48,783 bases of DNA from Ensifer sp. Root278 (lineage in GTDB: Bacteria > Pseudomonadota > Alphaproteobacteria > Rhizobiales > Rhizobiaceae). Shown here in pieces: positions 7,307-16,573 of the stretch (positions are counted from its first letter, which is position 1; each line of letters begins with the position of its first letter). The DNA lies in assembly GCF_001429285.1 (NCBI RefSeq), contig NZ_LMJJ01000018.1:7581-56363 (forward strand), read 5' to 3'. The translations under genes were made by a program, and so were the position numbers. Below the pieces are notes generated by a model. It was given only the letters and a program-made list of their open reading frames with translations, was not told where the DNA came from and searched no databases.

Positions 7307-7670
7307 AACACGAATCGCAATGGTAGCTCTCGCGGGACTGCTGACCTTCTTCAGCGGGGAACCGGTGTTCGCCGGCTCGGGCGGCGGTCTGCCCTGGGAG
7401 GGTCCACTCGAACAAATTCAGCAGTCGATTACAGGCCCTGTCGCCGGCTTCATCGCGCTTGCCGCGGTCGCCGTCGCAGGCGGTATGCTGATCTTCGGCG
7501 GCGAGCTCAACGATTTCGCCAGGCGATTGTTTTACATCGTGCTCGTCGCCGGTCTCCTGCTCGGCGCGACACAGATCGTCCAGCTGTTCGGCGCAACCGG
7601 CGCATCGATCGGCGACCATTCGCTCAACGTCTTCCACACCGAAACGAGGGGAGGCGCGGGCAATGCCTGA
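7296..7670 (+). CDS. trbC: Conjugative pilin precursor TrbC (VirB2-like)
   Basis: 124 residues from ATG 7296, preceded by GGGGAACGAC; a longer frame from 7242 would run 65 bases inside trbB and is unlikely. An N-terminal export signal ([20 protein letters not shown], then [10 protein letters not shown]) suggests processing after VFA. Two membrane segments follow ([20 protein letters not shown] and [20 protein letters not shown]). TrbC is the pilus subunit of the Trb system; in RP4 it is cyclised after TraF-mediated cleavage, and a traF gene is present in this window. Overlaps trbD by 8 bases. Confidence 0.93.
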   Translation: MQRETRIAMVALAGLLTFFSGEPVFAGSGGGLPWEGPLEQIQQSITGPVAGFIALAAVAVAGGMLIFGGELNDFARRLFYIVLVAGLLLGATQIVQLFGATGASIGDHSLNVFHTETRGGAGNA

Positions 7671-7962
7671 GGTCTTCTGCCTACTCGAGCGAAACCGTAT
7701 CCATCGTGCCCTCTCTCGCCCAAACTTGCTCTTGGGCGCCGATCGCGAGCTCGTTCTCGTCACGGGGCTTGCTACGGCCATCCTGATCTTTGTCGTCCTG
7801 ACCGTGTATTCGGCGCTGATCGGCCTTACCCTCTGGATCCTGGCGATCGGCGTCTTGAGGCGGATGGCAAAAGCAGATCCCCTCATGCGCAAGGTCTACA
7901 TCCGCCACGTGCGCTATCGGCGGACCTACCGTCCGACCGCGACGCCATGGCGGAAGGGCTGA
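7663..7962 (+). CDS. trbD: Conjugal transfer protein TrbD (VirB3-like)
   Basis: 99 residues, typical of TrbD/VirB3. It has a short N-terminal cytoplasmic part ([20 protein letters not shown]), two close hydrophobic segments ([18 protein letters not shown] and [19 protein letters not shown]) and a basic tail ([19 protein letters not shown]). VirB3-like proteins are inner-membrane components that associate with the VirB4/TrbE ATPase, whose gene follows 10 bp downstream. The start overlaps the end of trbC. Confidence 0.92.
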   Translation: MPEVFCLLERNRIHRALSRPNLLLGADRELVLVTGLATAILIFVVLTVYSALIGLTLWILAIGVLRRMAKADPLMRKVYIRHVRYRRTYRPTATPWRKG

Positions 7963-7972
7963 TGGTGTCGCG

Positions 7973-10423
7973 ATGGTCAATCTAGCGCGCTTCCGCTCGA
8001 CCGAACCTTCCTTTGCCGACCTCGTGCCCTATGCCGCACTTGTCGACAATGGGGTCATCCTTTTGAAAGACGGCTCGCTGATGGCCGGGTGGTACTTCGC
8101 AGGCCCCGACAGCGAGAGTGCTACGGACCTGGAGCGCAACGAAATATCGCGCCAGATCAACGCGGTTCTCGCTCGGTTGGGATCTGGCTGGATGATCCAG
8201 ATAGAAGCCCTGCGGGTAGACGCCGCCACATATCCGGGCACCGACCGCTCGCATTTTCCCGATCCGGTAACGAAAGCGATCGACGCCGAGCGCCGGAAGC
8301 ATTTCGAAAGGGAGGGGGCACATTTCGAGAGCCGCCACGGCCTCATCCTTACGCAACGTCCGCTCGAAGCAAATCGACGCGGGCTCGCGCGATATGTCTA
8401 CGCCGACCCTGAAAGTCGTCAGAAGGGCTTCGCCGACGCGGCGCTTGATCTTTTTCGGACCCGTGCCCGCGAGGTCGAACAGTATCTCGCAAACTGGATC
8501 TCGCTTCGCCGCATGGCAACGCGAGAGCTCGAACCACGCGACGGAGCACGAAGGCACCGCTTCGATGAGCTTTTCCAGTTCATCCGCTTTTGCATCACCG
8601 GGGAAAACCATCCGGTCAGATTGCCCGATATACCGATGTACCTCGATTGGCTGGCGACAGCCGAGCTCCACCATGGTCTCGACCCGATCGTCGACAGCCA
8701 CCACGTGGGGGTGGTGGCGATTGATGGGCTGCCATCGGAAAGCTGGCCCGGAATTCTGAACAATCTCGATCGCCTGCCGCTCAGCTACCGTTGGTCGTCA
8801 CGGTTCATTTTCCTGGATCCCGAGGAAGCTCGTGAACGCCTCGAACGCACCCGCAAGAAATGGCAGCAAAAGGTTCGCCCATTCTTCGACCAGCTTTTTC
8901 AGACGGACAGTCGATCCGTCGACCAGGATGCAATCGCCATGGTCGCCGAGGTGGAGGACGCGATCGCCCAGGCATCATCCGAACTGGTTTCCTATGGCTA
9001 CTACACGCCCGTCGTCATTGTTTTTGGGGTCGACAGCGCTACTGTCCGCGACAAATGCGAGATGATCAGGCAAGCGATCCAGGCGGAAGGTTTCGGAGCG
9101 CGGATCGAAACGCTCAATGCGACCGAAGCCTATCTCGGCAGCCTCCCCGGCATCTGGTACTGCAATCTTCGCGAGCCATTGATCAATACGCGCAATCTTT
9201 CCGATCTCATGCCCCTCAACACGGTCTGGGCCGGGAACCCAACTGCACCATGCCCCTATCTGCCGCAGCAGTCGCCGCCTTTGATGCAGGTCGCCTCTGG
9301 CTCTACACCCTTCCGTCTCAACCTCCATGTCGATGACGTCGGCCATACGCTCGTATTCGGTCCGACGGGATCGGGAAAATCGACGTTGCTTGCACTGATT
9401 GCTGCGCAGTTTCGCCGCTACCTCGGAGCGCAGGTATTCGCTTTCGACAAGGGAAATTCGATGCTGCCCCTGACGCTTGGCGTCGGCGGTAATCACTACG
9501 ATATCGGAGGGGAAGGGGAGGGGGCCGCTCTTTGCTTCTGCCCGCTTCTCGATCTGGAAGGGGAGGGGGACCGAGCATGGGCGAGCCAATGGATCGAGAC
9601 ACTCGCAGAACTGCAGGGCGCATCGATCGGGCCCGATGAACGCAATGCGATCTCCCGTCAAATCGAACTAATGGCCGGGTCCCCCGGACGGTCCCTGTCC
9701 GATTTCGTGAGCGGTGTTCAGCTCAAGGCGATCAAGGATGCTCTCCGGCACTATACGCTCGACGGTCCATTGGGCAGCCTCTTTGACGCCGAGACCGATA
9801 CACTCTCGTTTGGTGACTTTCAGACTTTCGAGATCGAACAACTGATGAGCCTCGGCGAGCGCACCCTCGTTCCGGTACTCACATACCTCTTCCGCCGCAT
9901 CGAGAAGCGACTGAGCGGCGCCCCGAGCCTCATCATTCTCGACGAGGCGTGGCTGATGCTCGGCCATCCGGTCTTTCGCGATCGTATCCGCGAATGGCTG
10001 AAGGTGTTGCGCAAGGCAAATTGCGCCGTGGTGCTTGCAACCCAGTCAATCTCGGACGCCGAACGTTCCGGCATCATCGATGTGCTGAGGGAAAGCTGCC
10101 CGACGAAGATATGCCTTCCCAATGCCGCCGCCCGCCAGCCGGGCGCCCGAGAATTCTATCAGCGAATGGGCTTCAACGAACGCCAGATCGAGATCATCGC
10201 AGCGGCGACGCCGAAGCGAGAATACTACGTGACCTCTCCGGAGGGCCGGCGCCTTTTCGACATGGCCCTCGGTCCGCTCGCGCTCGCCTTCACCGGTGCA
10301 ACTGGCAAGGACGATCTAAAGCGCATTCGCGCGCTTCATCACGATCACGGCCGAAACTGGCCCACCCTATGGCTCAAATCGAGGGGGATTCCCGATGCGG
10401 AAACGCTTCTTGCAGATGACTGA
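7973..10423 (+). CDS. trbE: Conjugal transfer ATPase TrbE (VirB4 family)
   Basis: 816 residues, the normal size for TrbE. The N-terminal half is the CagE/VirB4 domain (MVNLARFRSTEPSFADLVPY, GSLMAGWYFAGPDSES). The C-terminal ATPase domain has Walker A VFGPTGSGKST (about residues 460-470), Walker B SLIILDEAWLML (about 650-661) and the downstream LATQSISDAERSG segment. It energises pilus assembly and substrate transfer at the inner membrane. The 3' end overlaps trbJ by 29 bases. ATG 7973 is 10 bp after trbD. Confidence 0.97.
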   Translation: MVNLARFRSTEPSFADLVPYAALVDNGVILLKDGSLMAGWYFAGPDSESATDLERNEISRQINAVLARLGSGWMIQIEALRVDAATYPGTDRSHFPDPVTKAIDAERRKHFEREGAHFESRHGLILTQRPLEANRRGLARYVYADPESRQKGFADAALDLFRTRAREVEQYLANWISLRRMATRELEPRDGARRHRFDELFQFIRFCITGENHPVRLPDIPMYLDWLATAELHHGLDPIVDSHHVGVVAIDGLPSESWPGILNNLDRLPLSYRWSSRFIFLDPEEARERLERTRKKWQQKVRPFFDQLFQTDSRSVDQDAIAMVAEVEDAIAQASSELVSYGYYTPVVIVFGVDSATVRDKCEMIRQAIQAEGFGARIETLNATEAYLGSLPGIWYCNLREPLINTRNLSDLMPLNTVWAGNPTAPCPYLPQQSPPLMQVASGSTPFRLNLHVDDVGHTLVFGPTGSGKSTLLALIAAQFRRYLGAQVFAFDKGNSMLPLTLGVGGNHYDIGGEGEGAALCFCPLLDLEGEGDRAWASQWIETLAELQGASIGPDERNAISRQIELMAGSPGRSLSDFVSGVQLKAIKDALRHYTLDGPLGSLFDAETDTLSFGDFQTFEIEQLMSLGERTLVPVLTYLFRRIEKRLSGAPSLIILDEAWLMLGHPVFRDRIREWLKVLRKANCAVVLATQSISDAERSGIIDVLRESCPTKICLPNAAARQPGAREFYQRMGFNERQIEIIAAATPKREYYVTSPEGRRLFDMALGPLALAFTGATGKDDLKRIRALHHDHGRNWPTLWLKSRGIPDAETLLADD

Positions 10424-11192
10424 GTTCGCGGTCCTGTCGCTCCTTGCGATTGCGGCAAGCAACTATCCGGCACGCGCTGGCGGGGCCACGGGTGCGGCCA
10501 CCGAATGGACCCAGCTTGCCAATAATGCCGAGCTCATCAACCTGCTGGAAAAGTCCGGCGTCCAGATCGAGAACCAGGTAAAGCAGATCGGTCAGCTTGC
10601 CGAGCAGATCCAGAACCAGCTGAAGATTTACGACAACATGCTGCAGAACACCGCTCGCCTTCCGCACCACGCGTGGGGAAAGATCGAAGCGGATCTCCGT
10701 CGCCTACAACAGGTCGTCGATGGCGGCCGGGGAATATCCTTCTCCATGGGCAACGCCGATGACGTCCTGCGCCAGCGCTTCGCAAGCTACGCCGACTTCA
10801 AGACCGGATTGCCTGATGGGAGAACATTCTCGTCGCACTATCAGACATGGTCCGACACCAATCGCGACACCATCACCGGCACACTGAAGGCTGCGAACCT
10901 CACCGCGGCGCAGTTTTCGAGCGAAGAGGCGACGATGCGCTCGCTTCGTTCGCTCTCGGAAACCTCTGATGGGCAAATGAAGGCGCTTCAGGTCGGCCAC
11001 CAGATAGCGGCCGAGCAAGTCGGGCAAATCCAGAAGCTGCGGGGCCTTGTGTCCCAGCAGATGACGATGATGGCGACCTGGTACCAAAGCAACCAGACGG
11101 ACAAGGATCTCTCCCAAGCCAGGCGCGAGCGCTTCTTCGACGGCGGGCGCGCCTCCATCCCAGACGGCCAAACCTTGGAGCCACGCTGGTGA
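10395..11192 (+). CDS. trbJ: Conjugal transfer protein TrbJ (VirB5-like)
   Basis: 265 residues. An N-terminal signal peptide ends around NYPARAGG. The mature part is helical and rich in Q/N heptads (KSGVQIENQVKQIGQLAEQ, IQNQLKIYDNMLQNT), typical of the TrbJ/VirB5 pilus-tip or adhesin family. It also has LRGLVSQQMTMMATWYQSNQ near the C-terminus. It starts inside the end of trbE (29-base overlap) and ends in a GTGA overlap with trbL. In Ti plasmids a small entry-exclusion gene, trbK, normally lies between trbJ and trbL; there is no space for it here. Confidence 0.94.
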   Translation: MRKRFLQMTEFAVLSLLAIAASNYPARAGGATGAATEWTQLANNAELINLLEKSGVQIENQVKQIGQLAEQIQNQLKIYDNMLQNTARLPHHAWGKIEADLRRLQQVVDGGRGISFSMGNADDVLRQRFASYADFKTGLPDGRTFSSHYQTWSDTNRDTITGTLKAANLTAAQFSSEEATMRSLRSLSETSDGQMKALQVGHQIAAEQVGQIQKLRGLVSQQMTMMATWYQSNQTDKDLSQARRERFFDGGRASIPDGQTLEPRW

Positions 11193-12415
11193 GTACCGCT
11201 TCACATCTCTGCAAAGGCCCTGCCGGCAGTTTTTTCGCGCGCAGGTCCACATCGCGGTTAGCTCTCCTCATGTGCTGCCTGCTGCTTTCGTCCGCGATCG
11301 AGGTTCAGGCTCAGGACGGGAGCGTCCTGACCGAACTCGAAAACCAGGTCGCCGCCGCTGCCAAGGGTTGGGAGGCGCGGGTGCTTTCGGCCGCGCGTTC
11401 CCTGTTCTGGATCCTCGCGGGTATCGAAGTGGCGATCGCTGCCGTCTGGCTCGCCCTACAGGCAGCTTCTCTCGACGGCTGGTTTGCCGAACTCGTGCGC
11501 AGGATCATGTTCATAGGCCTCTTCGCCTTCGCGCTCGAAGAGGGGCCCGACTTCGCAAAAAGGGTCGTCGACAGCCTCTTTCAGATCGGCGCCAGTGGTG
11601 GATCGGCCTCTCCCGCAGAAATCTTCGACGCAGGAATCCGCGTTGCATCGCACATGTCGAAGCAGATCCAGTTCGGGCTCTTCGAGGACAATGCGCTGGC
11701 GATCGCGGCGGTCCTTGCAATGGTCGTGGTGGTGATTTCCTTCTCGCTCGTCGCAGCAATCTTCGTCGCCATCATGGTCGAAATGTATGTCGGCCTCCTG
11801 GCCGGGATGATCATGCTGGGGCTCGGAGGTTCTTCCCATACGAAGGACTTTGCCGTGCGCTATCTCGTTTACGCGTTCAGCGTCGGGCTGAAGCTGATGG
11901 CGCTCGTGATGATTGCCCGGATCGGTTCGGAAGTGCTTTTGGGTCTCGCCAGCGCTCCGACTGGAGAAACACAGCAATTCGTCACGACGCTCGCTATCGC
12001 CGGTATCTCGGTCGTCGTCTTCATCATAGCGATCTACGTTCCAAACATTCTGCAGGGCGTCGTCCAAGGCGCATCCGTCGCCGGCGGAATGGAGGCAATT
12101 CGGCACGGCGGCCAGGCGGCATCCTTTACGACCGGCGCTGCGTTTCTCGCGGCCGGAGGGACGGCCGCCGGTATTGCCGCGGCAAAGTCCGCCCGTGCGG
12201 CGGGTGCATCGGCTACGGCCTCAGCTCTTCACGGCATGAAGCATGGTGCCGCCGCCAGCGCGCAGGCGGCAGGCTCCGCGGCAAAGGACAAGGCAATCGG
12301 CGCGCCCGGCGCTCACGCCGCCTCCTTGATGGGCCTTGCCAATGACAAGCTCGACAACAAGGCCTCAACCCAAGGCAGAGGCAGGCGATCGCCGCCCGAC
12401 CCTACAGACCACTGA
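11189..12415 (+). CDS. trbL: Conjugal transfer membrane protein TrbL (VirB6-like)
   Basis: 408 residues from GTG 11189, overlapping the trbJ stop by 4 bases. It has a signal-like N-terminus (LALLMCCLLLSSAIEVQAQ) and then several transmembrane segments: LFWILAGIEVAIAAVWLALQ, IMFIGLFAFAL, AIAAVLAMVVVVISFSLVAA, MYVGLLAGMIMLGLGG and IAGISVVVFIIAIYVPNI. The C-terminal tail (about 290-408) is Ala/Gly-rich, hydrophilic and low-complexity. VirB6/TrbL proteins form part of the inner-membrane translocation pore. Because trbK is absent, the operon runs directly trbJ-trbL. Confidence 0.94.
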   Translation: MSTASHLCKGPAGSFFARRSTSRLALLMCCLLLSSAIEVQAQDGSVLTELENQVAAAAKGWEARVLSAARSLFWILAGIEVAIAAVWLALQAASLDGWFAELVRRIMFIGLFAFALEEGPDFAKRVVDSLFQIGASGGSASPAEIFDAGIRVASHMSKQIQFGLFEDNALAIAAVLAMVVVVISFSLVAAIFVAIMVEMYVGLLAGMIMLGLGGSSHTKDFAVRYLVYAFSVGLKLMALVMIARIGSEVLLGLASAPTGETQQFVTTLAIAGISVVVFIIAIYVPNILQGVVQGASVAGGMEAIRHGGQAASFTTGAAFLAAGGTAAGIAAAKSARAAGASATASALHGMKHGAAASAQAAGSAAKDKAIGAPGAHAASLMGLANDKLDNKASTQGRGRRSPPDPTDH

Positions 12416-12439
12416 AGCGCTCAAGGAGGATCATGATCA

Positions 12440-13102
12440 ATGGCTGCCCGAGACGCCCCCGAGAACCCCTACATCGCCGCGCGCCAGGAGTGGAACGAAC
12501 GCTACGGCTCCTATGTTCGATCAGCAATCGCCTGGCGCATCATCGGGACGACCGCCATGGCGATTGCGATCATCGGTTTCGGCTATGGGCTCTACCAGAG
12601 TTCGAAGGTCAAGCTCGTGCCCTACGTCGTCGAGGTCGACAAGCTCGGAGCGGCCGTCAGCGCAGGCTTCCCCGAGCAGATTGACTACGCCGACCAGCGC
12701 GTTGTGCGTGCCTCGCTTGCAGGCTTCTTTGCCAGTTTCCGGTCCGTAACGCCTGACGCCGTCGTCCAGAAGCAATACATCGACCGAACCTATGCGCTGC
12801 TTCGGAACGCCGATCCGGCGACGGGCAAAGTGAACGCCTGGTTCCGGGACAATTCGCCATTCGAAAGGGCGCGCCGCGCAACCGTCGCGATCGAGGTGAA
12901 CAACGTGGTGGCGCTTTCGGACCAGACCTACCAGGTCGACTGGACCGAGTTCGAACGCGACCGGGCCGGCAAGGAGACCGGCGTGCGGCGGTTCCGCGGG
13001 ATCGCGACGGTCACCCTGACGGCGCCACAGGATGAGGCGGTTATCCGTTTCAATCCAATCGGACTCTACCTCAGGGACCTCGATTGGACGGCGCAGCTTT
13101 GA
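12440..13102 (+). CDS. trbF: Conjugal transfer protein TrbF (VirB8-like)
   Basis: 220 residues, typical for TrbF. The N-terminal cytoplasmic [18 protein letters not shown] is a hallmark of the family. One transmembrane segment follows ([21 protein letters not shown], about residues 32-52), then a periplasmic NTF2-like domain ending [13 protein letters not shown]. VirB8/TrbF is an assembly factor linking inner-membrane and core components. AAGGAGG lies about 11 bases before ATG 12440; an ATG at 12433 is out of frame with the conserved sequence. Confidence 0.94.
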   Translation: MAARDAPENPYIAARQEWNERYGSYVRSAIAWRIIGTTAMAIAIIGFGYGLYQSSKVKLVPYVVEVDKLGAAVSAGFPEQIDYADQRVVRASLAGFFASFRSVTPDAVVQKQYIDRTYALLRNADPATGKVNAWFRDNSPFERARRATVAIEVNNVVALSDQTYQVDWTEFERDRAGKETGVRRFRGIATVTLTAPQDEAVIRFNPIGLYLRDLDWTAQL

Positions 13103-13119
13103 CGGGAAGGAGAAAAGTC

Positions 13120-13929
13120 GTGAGTTACGGTAGAGCAGCCTTGCTGGCACTGATTTTGGGTTCGTTGGTGCCGAGCGGAGCCGTTTACGGCGAAGCGATC
13201 ACGACGAAGGAAGCGAACGCGGCCCGGCTGTCGGCAAAATGGCGGGCAGCTTCCGGCGTTACCACGACCGGACCCGATGGCAAGGTCATCTTCCTTTACG
13301 GCGCTAGCCAACCATCGATCGTGTGCTCCCCACTCCAGGTGTGTGACATCGAGCTCCAGGCGGGCGAGATCGTGCGTGACGTGCTCGTTGGCGATACCGT
13401 TCGCTGGAAGATTGAGGCGGCGACATCTGGCGCCGCCGGCGGGCAGGCGATCCATCTCGTGATCAAGCCGTCCGAACCTTCGATAACAACGTCCATGGTG
13501 GTGACGACGTCGAGGCGCACCTACCATATCCAGCTGAAGTCTCATCCGACCCATTACATGGCGCGCGTCGGCTTTGCCTATCAGGAGGACAGGTCCGCGA
13601 GCATCGCCGATGCCAATGCCCGGCTGGAGGCGGGCGCCGGCAGCGTCCCAGCCGAACGGCTCGATTTCACCTATTCGATCAACGGTCGAGCCCGCTGGAA
13701 ACCGACACGGGTCTATTCGGATGGACAGAAAACCTACATCCAGTTCCCGAAGTCGATCGCCAGCCAGGACGCGCCAGTCCTCTTTGTTGTTTCCGGCGGC
13801 CAGAACAGGGTCGTCAATTACCGAATGAAGAGCGGGGTGATGATCGTCGATTTCGATGTTGAGCGCGCAGTTCTCGTCTCGGGCGTCGGATGGCGCCAGG
13901 AGAAAGTCACGATCAGAAGGGGAGGGTAG
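13120..13929 (+). CDS. trbG: Conjugal transfer protein TrbG (VirB9-like)
   Basis: 269 residues from GTG 13120, preceded by GGAAGGAG at good spacing; an in-frame ATG at 13084 lies inside trbF and would precede the signal peptide by a basic stretch. The signal peptide is about residues 1-25 ([20 protein letters not shown]). The mature VirB9/CagX domain is seen in [20 protein letters not shown] (two Cys), [19 protein letters not shown] and the C-terminal [20 protein letters not shown] with TYIQFPKS. It is a periplasmic/outer-membrane core subunit that contacts TrbH lipoprotein and TrbI. Confidence 0.94.
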   Translation: MSYGRAALLALILGSLVPSGAVYGEAITTKEANAARLSAKWRAASGVTTTGPDGKVIFLYGASQPSIVCSPLQVCDIELQAGEIVRDVLVGDTVRWKIEAATSGAAGGQAIHLVIKPSEPSITTSMVVTTSRRTYHIQLKSHPTHYMARVGFAYQEDRSASIADANARLEAGAGSVPAERLDFTYSINGRARWKPTRVYSDGQKTYIQFPKSIASQDAPVLFVVSGGQNRVVNYRMKSGVMIVDFDVERAVLVSGVGWRQEKVTIRRGG

Positions 13930-13932
13930 GTG

Positions 13933-14370
13933 ATGAGGGGTCTTGCTGCGCCTATTCTCGTCGCAGTCCTTGTGAGTGGTTGCCAAGGTGGCGCGCCTTC
14001 GCCGACGATTGACGCGCTTCCTCAAGAAATCTCGATGAGTGCCGAAACAGCAATTGCCGGCGATATGGCAAGCCGCTTCGTCGAAGCGATGGGAAACGAG
14101 AAGCCGCCTTCGATCTCTGTGTCCCCAGGCGACCGATCGGGCGAAGCGCTCGAAATTGCACTCAAGCTCTGGGGGTACCCGGTGCTCGCCAAAGAGGAAC
14201 AGGCTCCGGCGAAAAATCCGGCAACTGAGGTCACCTATGGCAGCACGGCGTTCGAAGATGTCGTTCTCGTGCGGCTATCGACACCTGAGGTTACCCTGAC
14301 GCGCGCTTACCGGACGAGTCCAGCAGGTGCTCAGCCCGCGACACCGCTCGCCGTCACGCGTCATCGATAG
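13933..14370 (+). CDS. trbH: Conjugal transfer lipoprotein TrbH (VirB7-position)
   Basis: 145 residues from ATG 13933; GTG 13930 is an alternative. GGAGGG lies 6 bases before the ATG. A lipoprotein signal peptide is visible: MRGLAAPILVAVLVSGC, with lipobox LVSGC and lipid-attachment Cys17. The mature part contains AIAGDMASRFVEAMGNEKPP and EALEIALKLWGYPVLAKEEQ, conserved in TrbH of Ti/Sym plasmids. It likely stabilises the outer-membrane core. It lies directly after trbG and 9 bp before trbI. Confidence 0.9.
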   Translation: MRGLAAPILVAVLVSGCQGGAPSPTIDALPQEISMSAETAIAGDMASRFVEAMGNEKPPSISVSPGDRSGEALEIALKLWGYPVLAKEEQAPAKNPATEVTYGSTAFEDVVLVRLSTPEVTLTRAYRTSPAGAQPATPLAVTRHR

Positions 14371-14379
14371 GAACCTGCC

Positions 14380-15654
14380 ATGGCTCAATCGCTGCAGCTT
14401 TCTCACGCCCCGAAGCACATCCGCAGGGTCAATCGGCTACCGCTCTTTGTCGCGGGCGCGATGATAATCATTTTCTTCGCCGTCATCGTCGCCGGCCTCA
14501 CCTCGCGAGGAATCGGACACCGAACCGACATTGGGGCGGAGGTGTCCTCAGGCGGTTCGGCATCATCCTTTGCCGAAAGCATCAAGCGGGGCGTCGCCGA
14601 CGGCATCATCGCCGAACCGCTGGAGACAACGCGCACTGGAGGCGTTGCGGCCGAGCCTTCAACCGAGGTGCCTTCGTCGGACGTCCAAGCTGCCCCCGAG
14701 AAGACGCCGCTTCCGGCCTACGCTGCTGAAACCAGGAGCCAGGGGAATGAAGATGATTGGTTGGACCAGTTCCAGCGTGAACGAAAGGAACAGCTTCTTC
14801 GTGAGCGCCATCGGCAGGACATGGCGAGACTTCAGGCAAGAGACGCAGCCCTCGACTCTCCTCTCACCGTTGAGATCAAAGAAGGGGCGGAACCCACGAA
14901 GATGGAGAGCGCACCAAGCAGCAATATGCCCGCATCTCGTAATCCCGCAGAGGTCCTGGCAAGAGCGCTCGAGGGCAAGGAGGCAGATCCCAACCTCCAG
15001 GCATCCAAGGAGGCCTTCTTCAACTCTGACATCAAGGAGCTTGGATACTTGCCAAAGGGGGTCATTGCCGCGCAATCGCCTTTCGAGCTGAAGCGAGGCT
15101 CGGTTATTCCCGCAACGTTGATTACGGGCATAAACTCCGACCTCCCGGGTCGTATCTCGGCCCAGGTCAATCATCCGATCTATGACAGCGCCACCGGTCG
15201 CCATCTCATCATTCCCCAAGGCACCAAGCTCTTCGGCCGTTACGACGCCGAAGTCGCTTTCGGGCAGTCACGGGTGCTGGTGGTCTGGACCGACCTCATC
15301 TTTCCGAACGGTTCTACCTTGCAGATCGGCGGGATGGCCGGCACCGACGCCGAAGGCTATGGCGGCTTTAAGGACAAGGTCGATCGACATCTCCTTAGAA
15401 CCTTTGGCTCCGCAGCGCTCGTCGCCTTGATCGGCGCGGGTATCGATATGTCACTTCCAACCGACCAGCGCGACAGAGGGCGCGATACGGCCTCGGACGC
15501 CGCCCGTCGCAGTTTTGCCGAGACCTTCGGCAGGGTGGCCGAACGGACAATTGCAAAAAACCTCGACGTGCAGCCCACGCTCAGCATCAGACCGGGCTAC
15601 GTCTTCAACGTCCTCGTCGACCAGGATATCGTCTTTCCCGGCGCCTATCGATGA
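14380..15654 (+). CDS. trbI: Conjugal transfer protein TrbI (VirB10-like)
   Basis: 424 residues. A single transmembrane helix lies near the N-terminus (LFVAGAMIIIFFAVIVAGLT, about residues 24-43), followed by a proline/charged periplasmic linker (about 70-190). The C-terminal VirB10 beta-barrel domain carries GYLPKGVIAAQSPFELKRGS, NHPIYDSATGRHLIIPQGTK and LVVWTDLIFPNGSTLQIGG. It spans both membranes and transmits energy to open the channel. Last gene of the trb operon, convergent with traR; only 53 bp separate the stop codons. Confidence 0.95.
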   Translation: MAQSLQLSHAPKHIRRVNRLPLFVAGAMIIIFFAVIVAGLTSRGIGHRTDIGAEVSSGGSASSFAESIKRGVADGIIAEPLETTRTGGVAAEPSTEVPSSDVQAAPEKTPLPAYAAETRSQGNEDDWLDQFQRERKEQLLRERHRQDMARLQARDAALDSPLTVEIKEGAEPTKMESAPSSNMPASRNPAEVLARALEGKEADPNLQASKEAFFNSDIKELGYLPKGVIAAQSPFELKRGSVIPATLITGINSDLPGRISAQVNHPIYDSATGRHLIIPQGTKLFGRYDAEVAFGQSRVLVVWTDLIFPNGSTLQIGGMAGTDAEGYGGFKDKVDRHLLRTFGSAALVALIGAGIDMSLPTDQRDRGRDTASDAARRSFAETFGRVAERTIAKNLDVQPTLSIRPGYVFNVLVDQDIVFPGAYR

Positions 15655-15707
15655 GATTGGCCAAGACAGGCACGTCCAGCTGCGGCAGCATTCCCATACG
15701 CTTGGTT

Positions 15708-16421
15708 TCAGATCAGCAAGCGCCGGGTGGCGGCCGCGGTCGCTTGAGACAGCTTGCAGACACCGAGCTTGTCCATGGCTCGCTTGAGATTGCGGCGCAC
15801 ACACGTATAGGTGATATCGAGTATGTCGGCGATCTCCAGCATCGTCTTTCCCTCGGACGACCACTTGAGGCAGGCGAGCTCCCGAGCGTTTAGCGCTGGC
15901 GTGCAATTGCTTTCCAGATGTTCCATGTTTCGCATCCTTGAGTGTAGGAAGGCTGCGGCAGTTATGCCGAGCCCGGTTATCTCGCCGGCAATGCAGCCGC
16001 GCGCACTGCTCAGTGACGATGATGTGAAGGTGAGGATGGCGAACCGTCCGAAACCGGCCGATACCGATACCGACAGCCCCGTCTTCAATCCGAAATCGGC
16101 AGCCTCCGTGTAGAAGCGCCGCAACTCCCGGCAAACTCTTGGCCGCACGTCGTCGACAGACCAGCGGAAGACCTGGGTTCCGCGCTTGGCCGTCGTCACC
16201 ACCGGGTCGAGCGTCACATAGGAACGCGCAAAGTAGAGCCGCTGCCATTCAAGCGGATAGTCGGTGGCCACGAAATTGTCGTTCGGATGGGCTCTGAAAT
16301 AGGCATAATGGTCAAAGCCGGCAGCTCCTGCCAAGCGCGCAAGAGACTTGTTAAGCGTGTTTGACGATGACTGAACCTGACAAAGGTCTATCACTCGCTC
16401 GAAAATGCGTCGTTCGTTCAT
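15708..16421 (-). CDS. traR: Quorum-sensing transcription activator TraR (LuxR family)
   Basis: 237 residues. The N-terminal autoinducer-binding domain has the ligand-contact residues in register with TraR: W59, Y63, D72 and P73 (EWQRLYFARSYVTLDP) and W87 (VFRWSVDD). The C-terminal LuxR-type HTH is LNARELACLKWSSEGKTMLEI followed by ADILDITYTCVRRNLKRAM. It is expected to bind the acyl-homoserine lactone made by TraI and activate tra/trb genes. It is convergent to trbI. No traM antiactivator gene is seen nearby. Because the regulator is LuxR-type and near traI, naming it traR is reasonable, although its binding site was not found. Confidence 0.88.
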   Translation of the reverse strand: MNERRIFERVIDLCQVQSSSNTLNKSLARLAGAAGFDHYAYFRAHPNDNFVATDYPLEWQRLYFARSYVTLDPVVTTAKRGTQVFRWSVDDVRPRVCRELRRFYTEAADFGLKTGLSVSVSAGFGRFAILTFTSSSLSSARGCIAGEITGLGITAAAFLHSRMRNMEHLESNCTPALNARELACLKWSSEGKTMLEIADILDITYTCVRRNLKRAMDKLGVCKLSQATAAATRRLLI

Positions 16422-16573
16422 GCGATTTCACCTCCGGCGCGTATTGGTCGGATTGAGCCTTTCGCAGGCGGGCAACGACACACGGTATAGATGCAGGCGC
16501 CTTCGCATGCAATCAATTGTAACACTGTCGCAACAAAACTTAACATTTCGCGGGGAGGGTTCACCGGGCTAAG

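Noticed and set aside
13084-13119. Upstream ATG extension of trbG
   Set aside because: It lies inside trbF and would put a basic leader before the signal peptide; GTG 13120 has a clear ribosome site.
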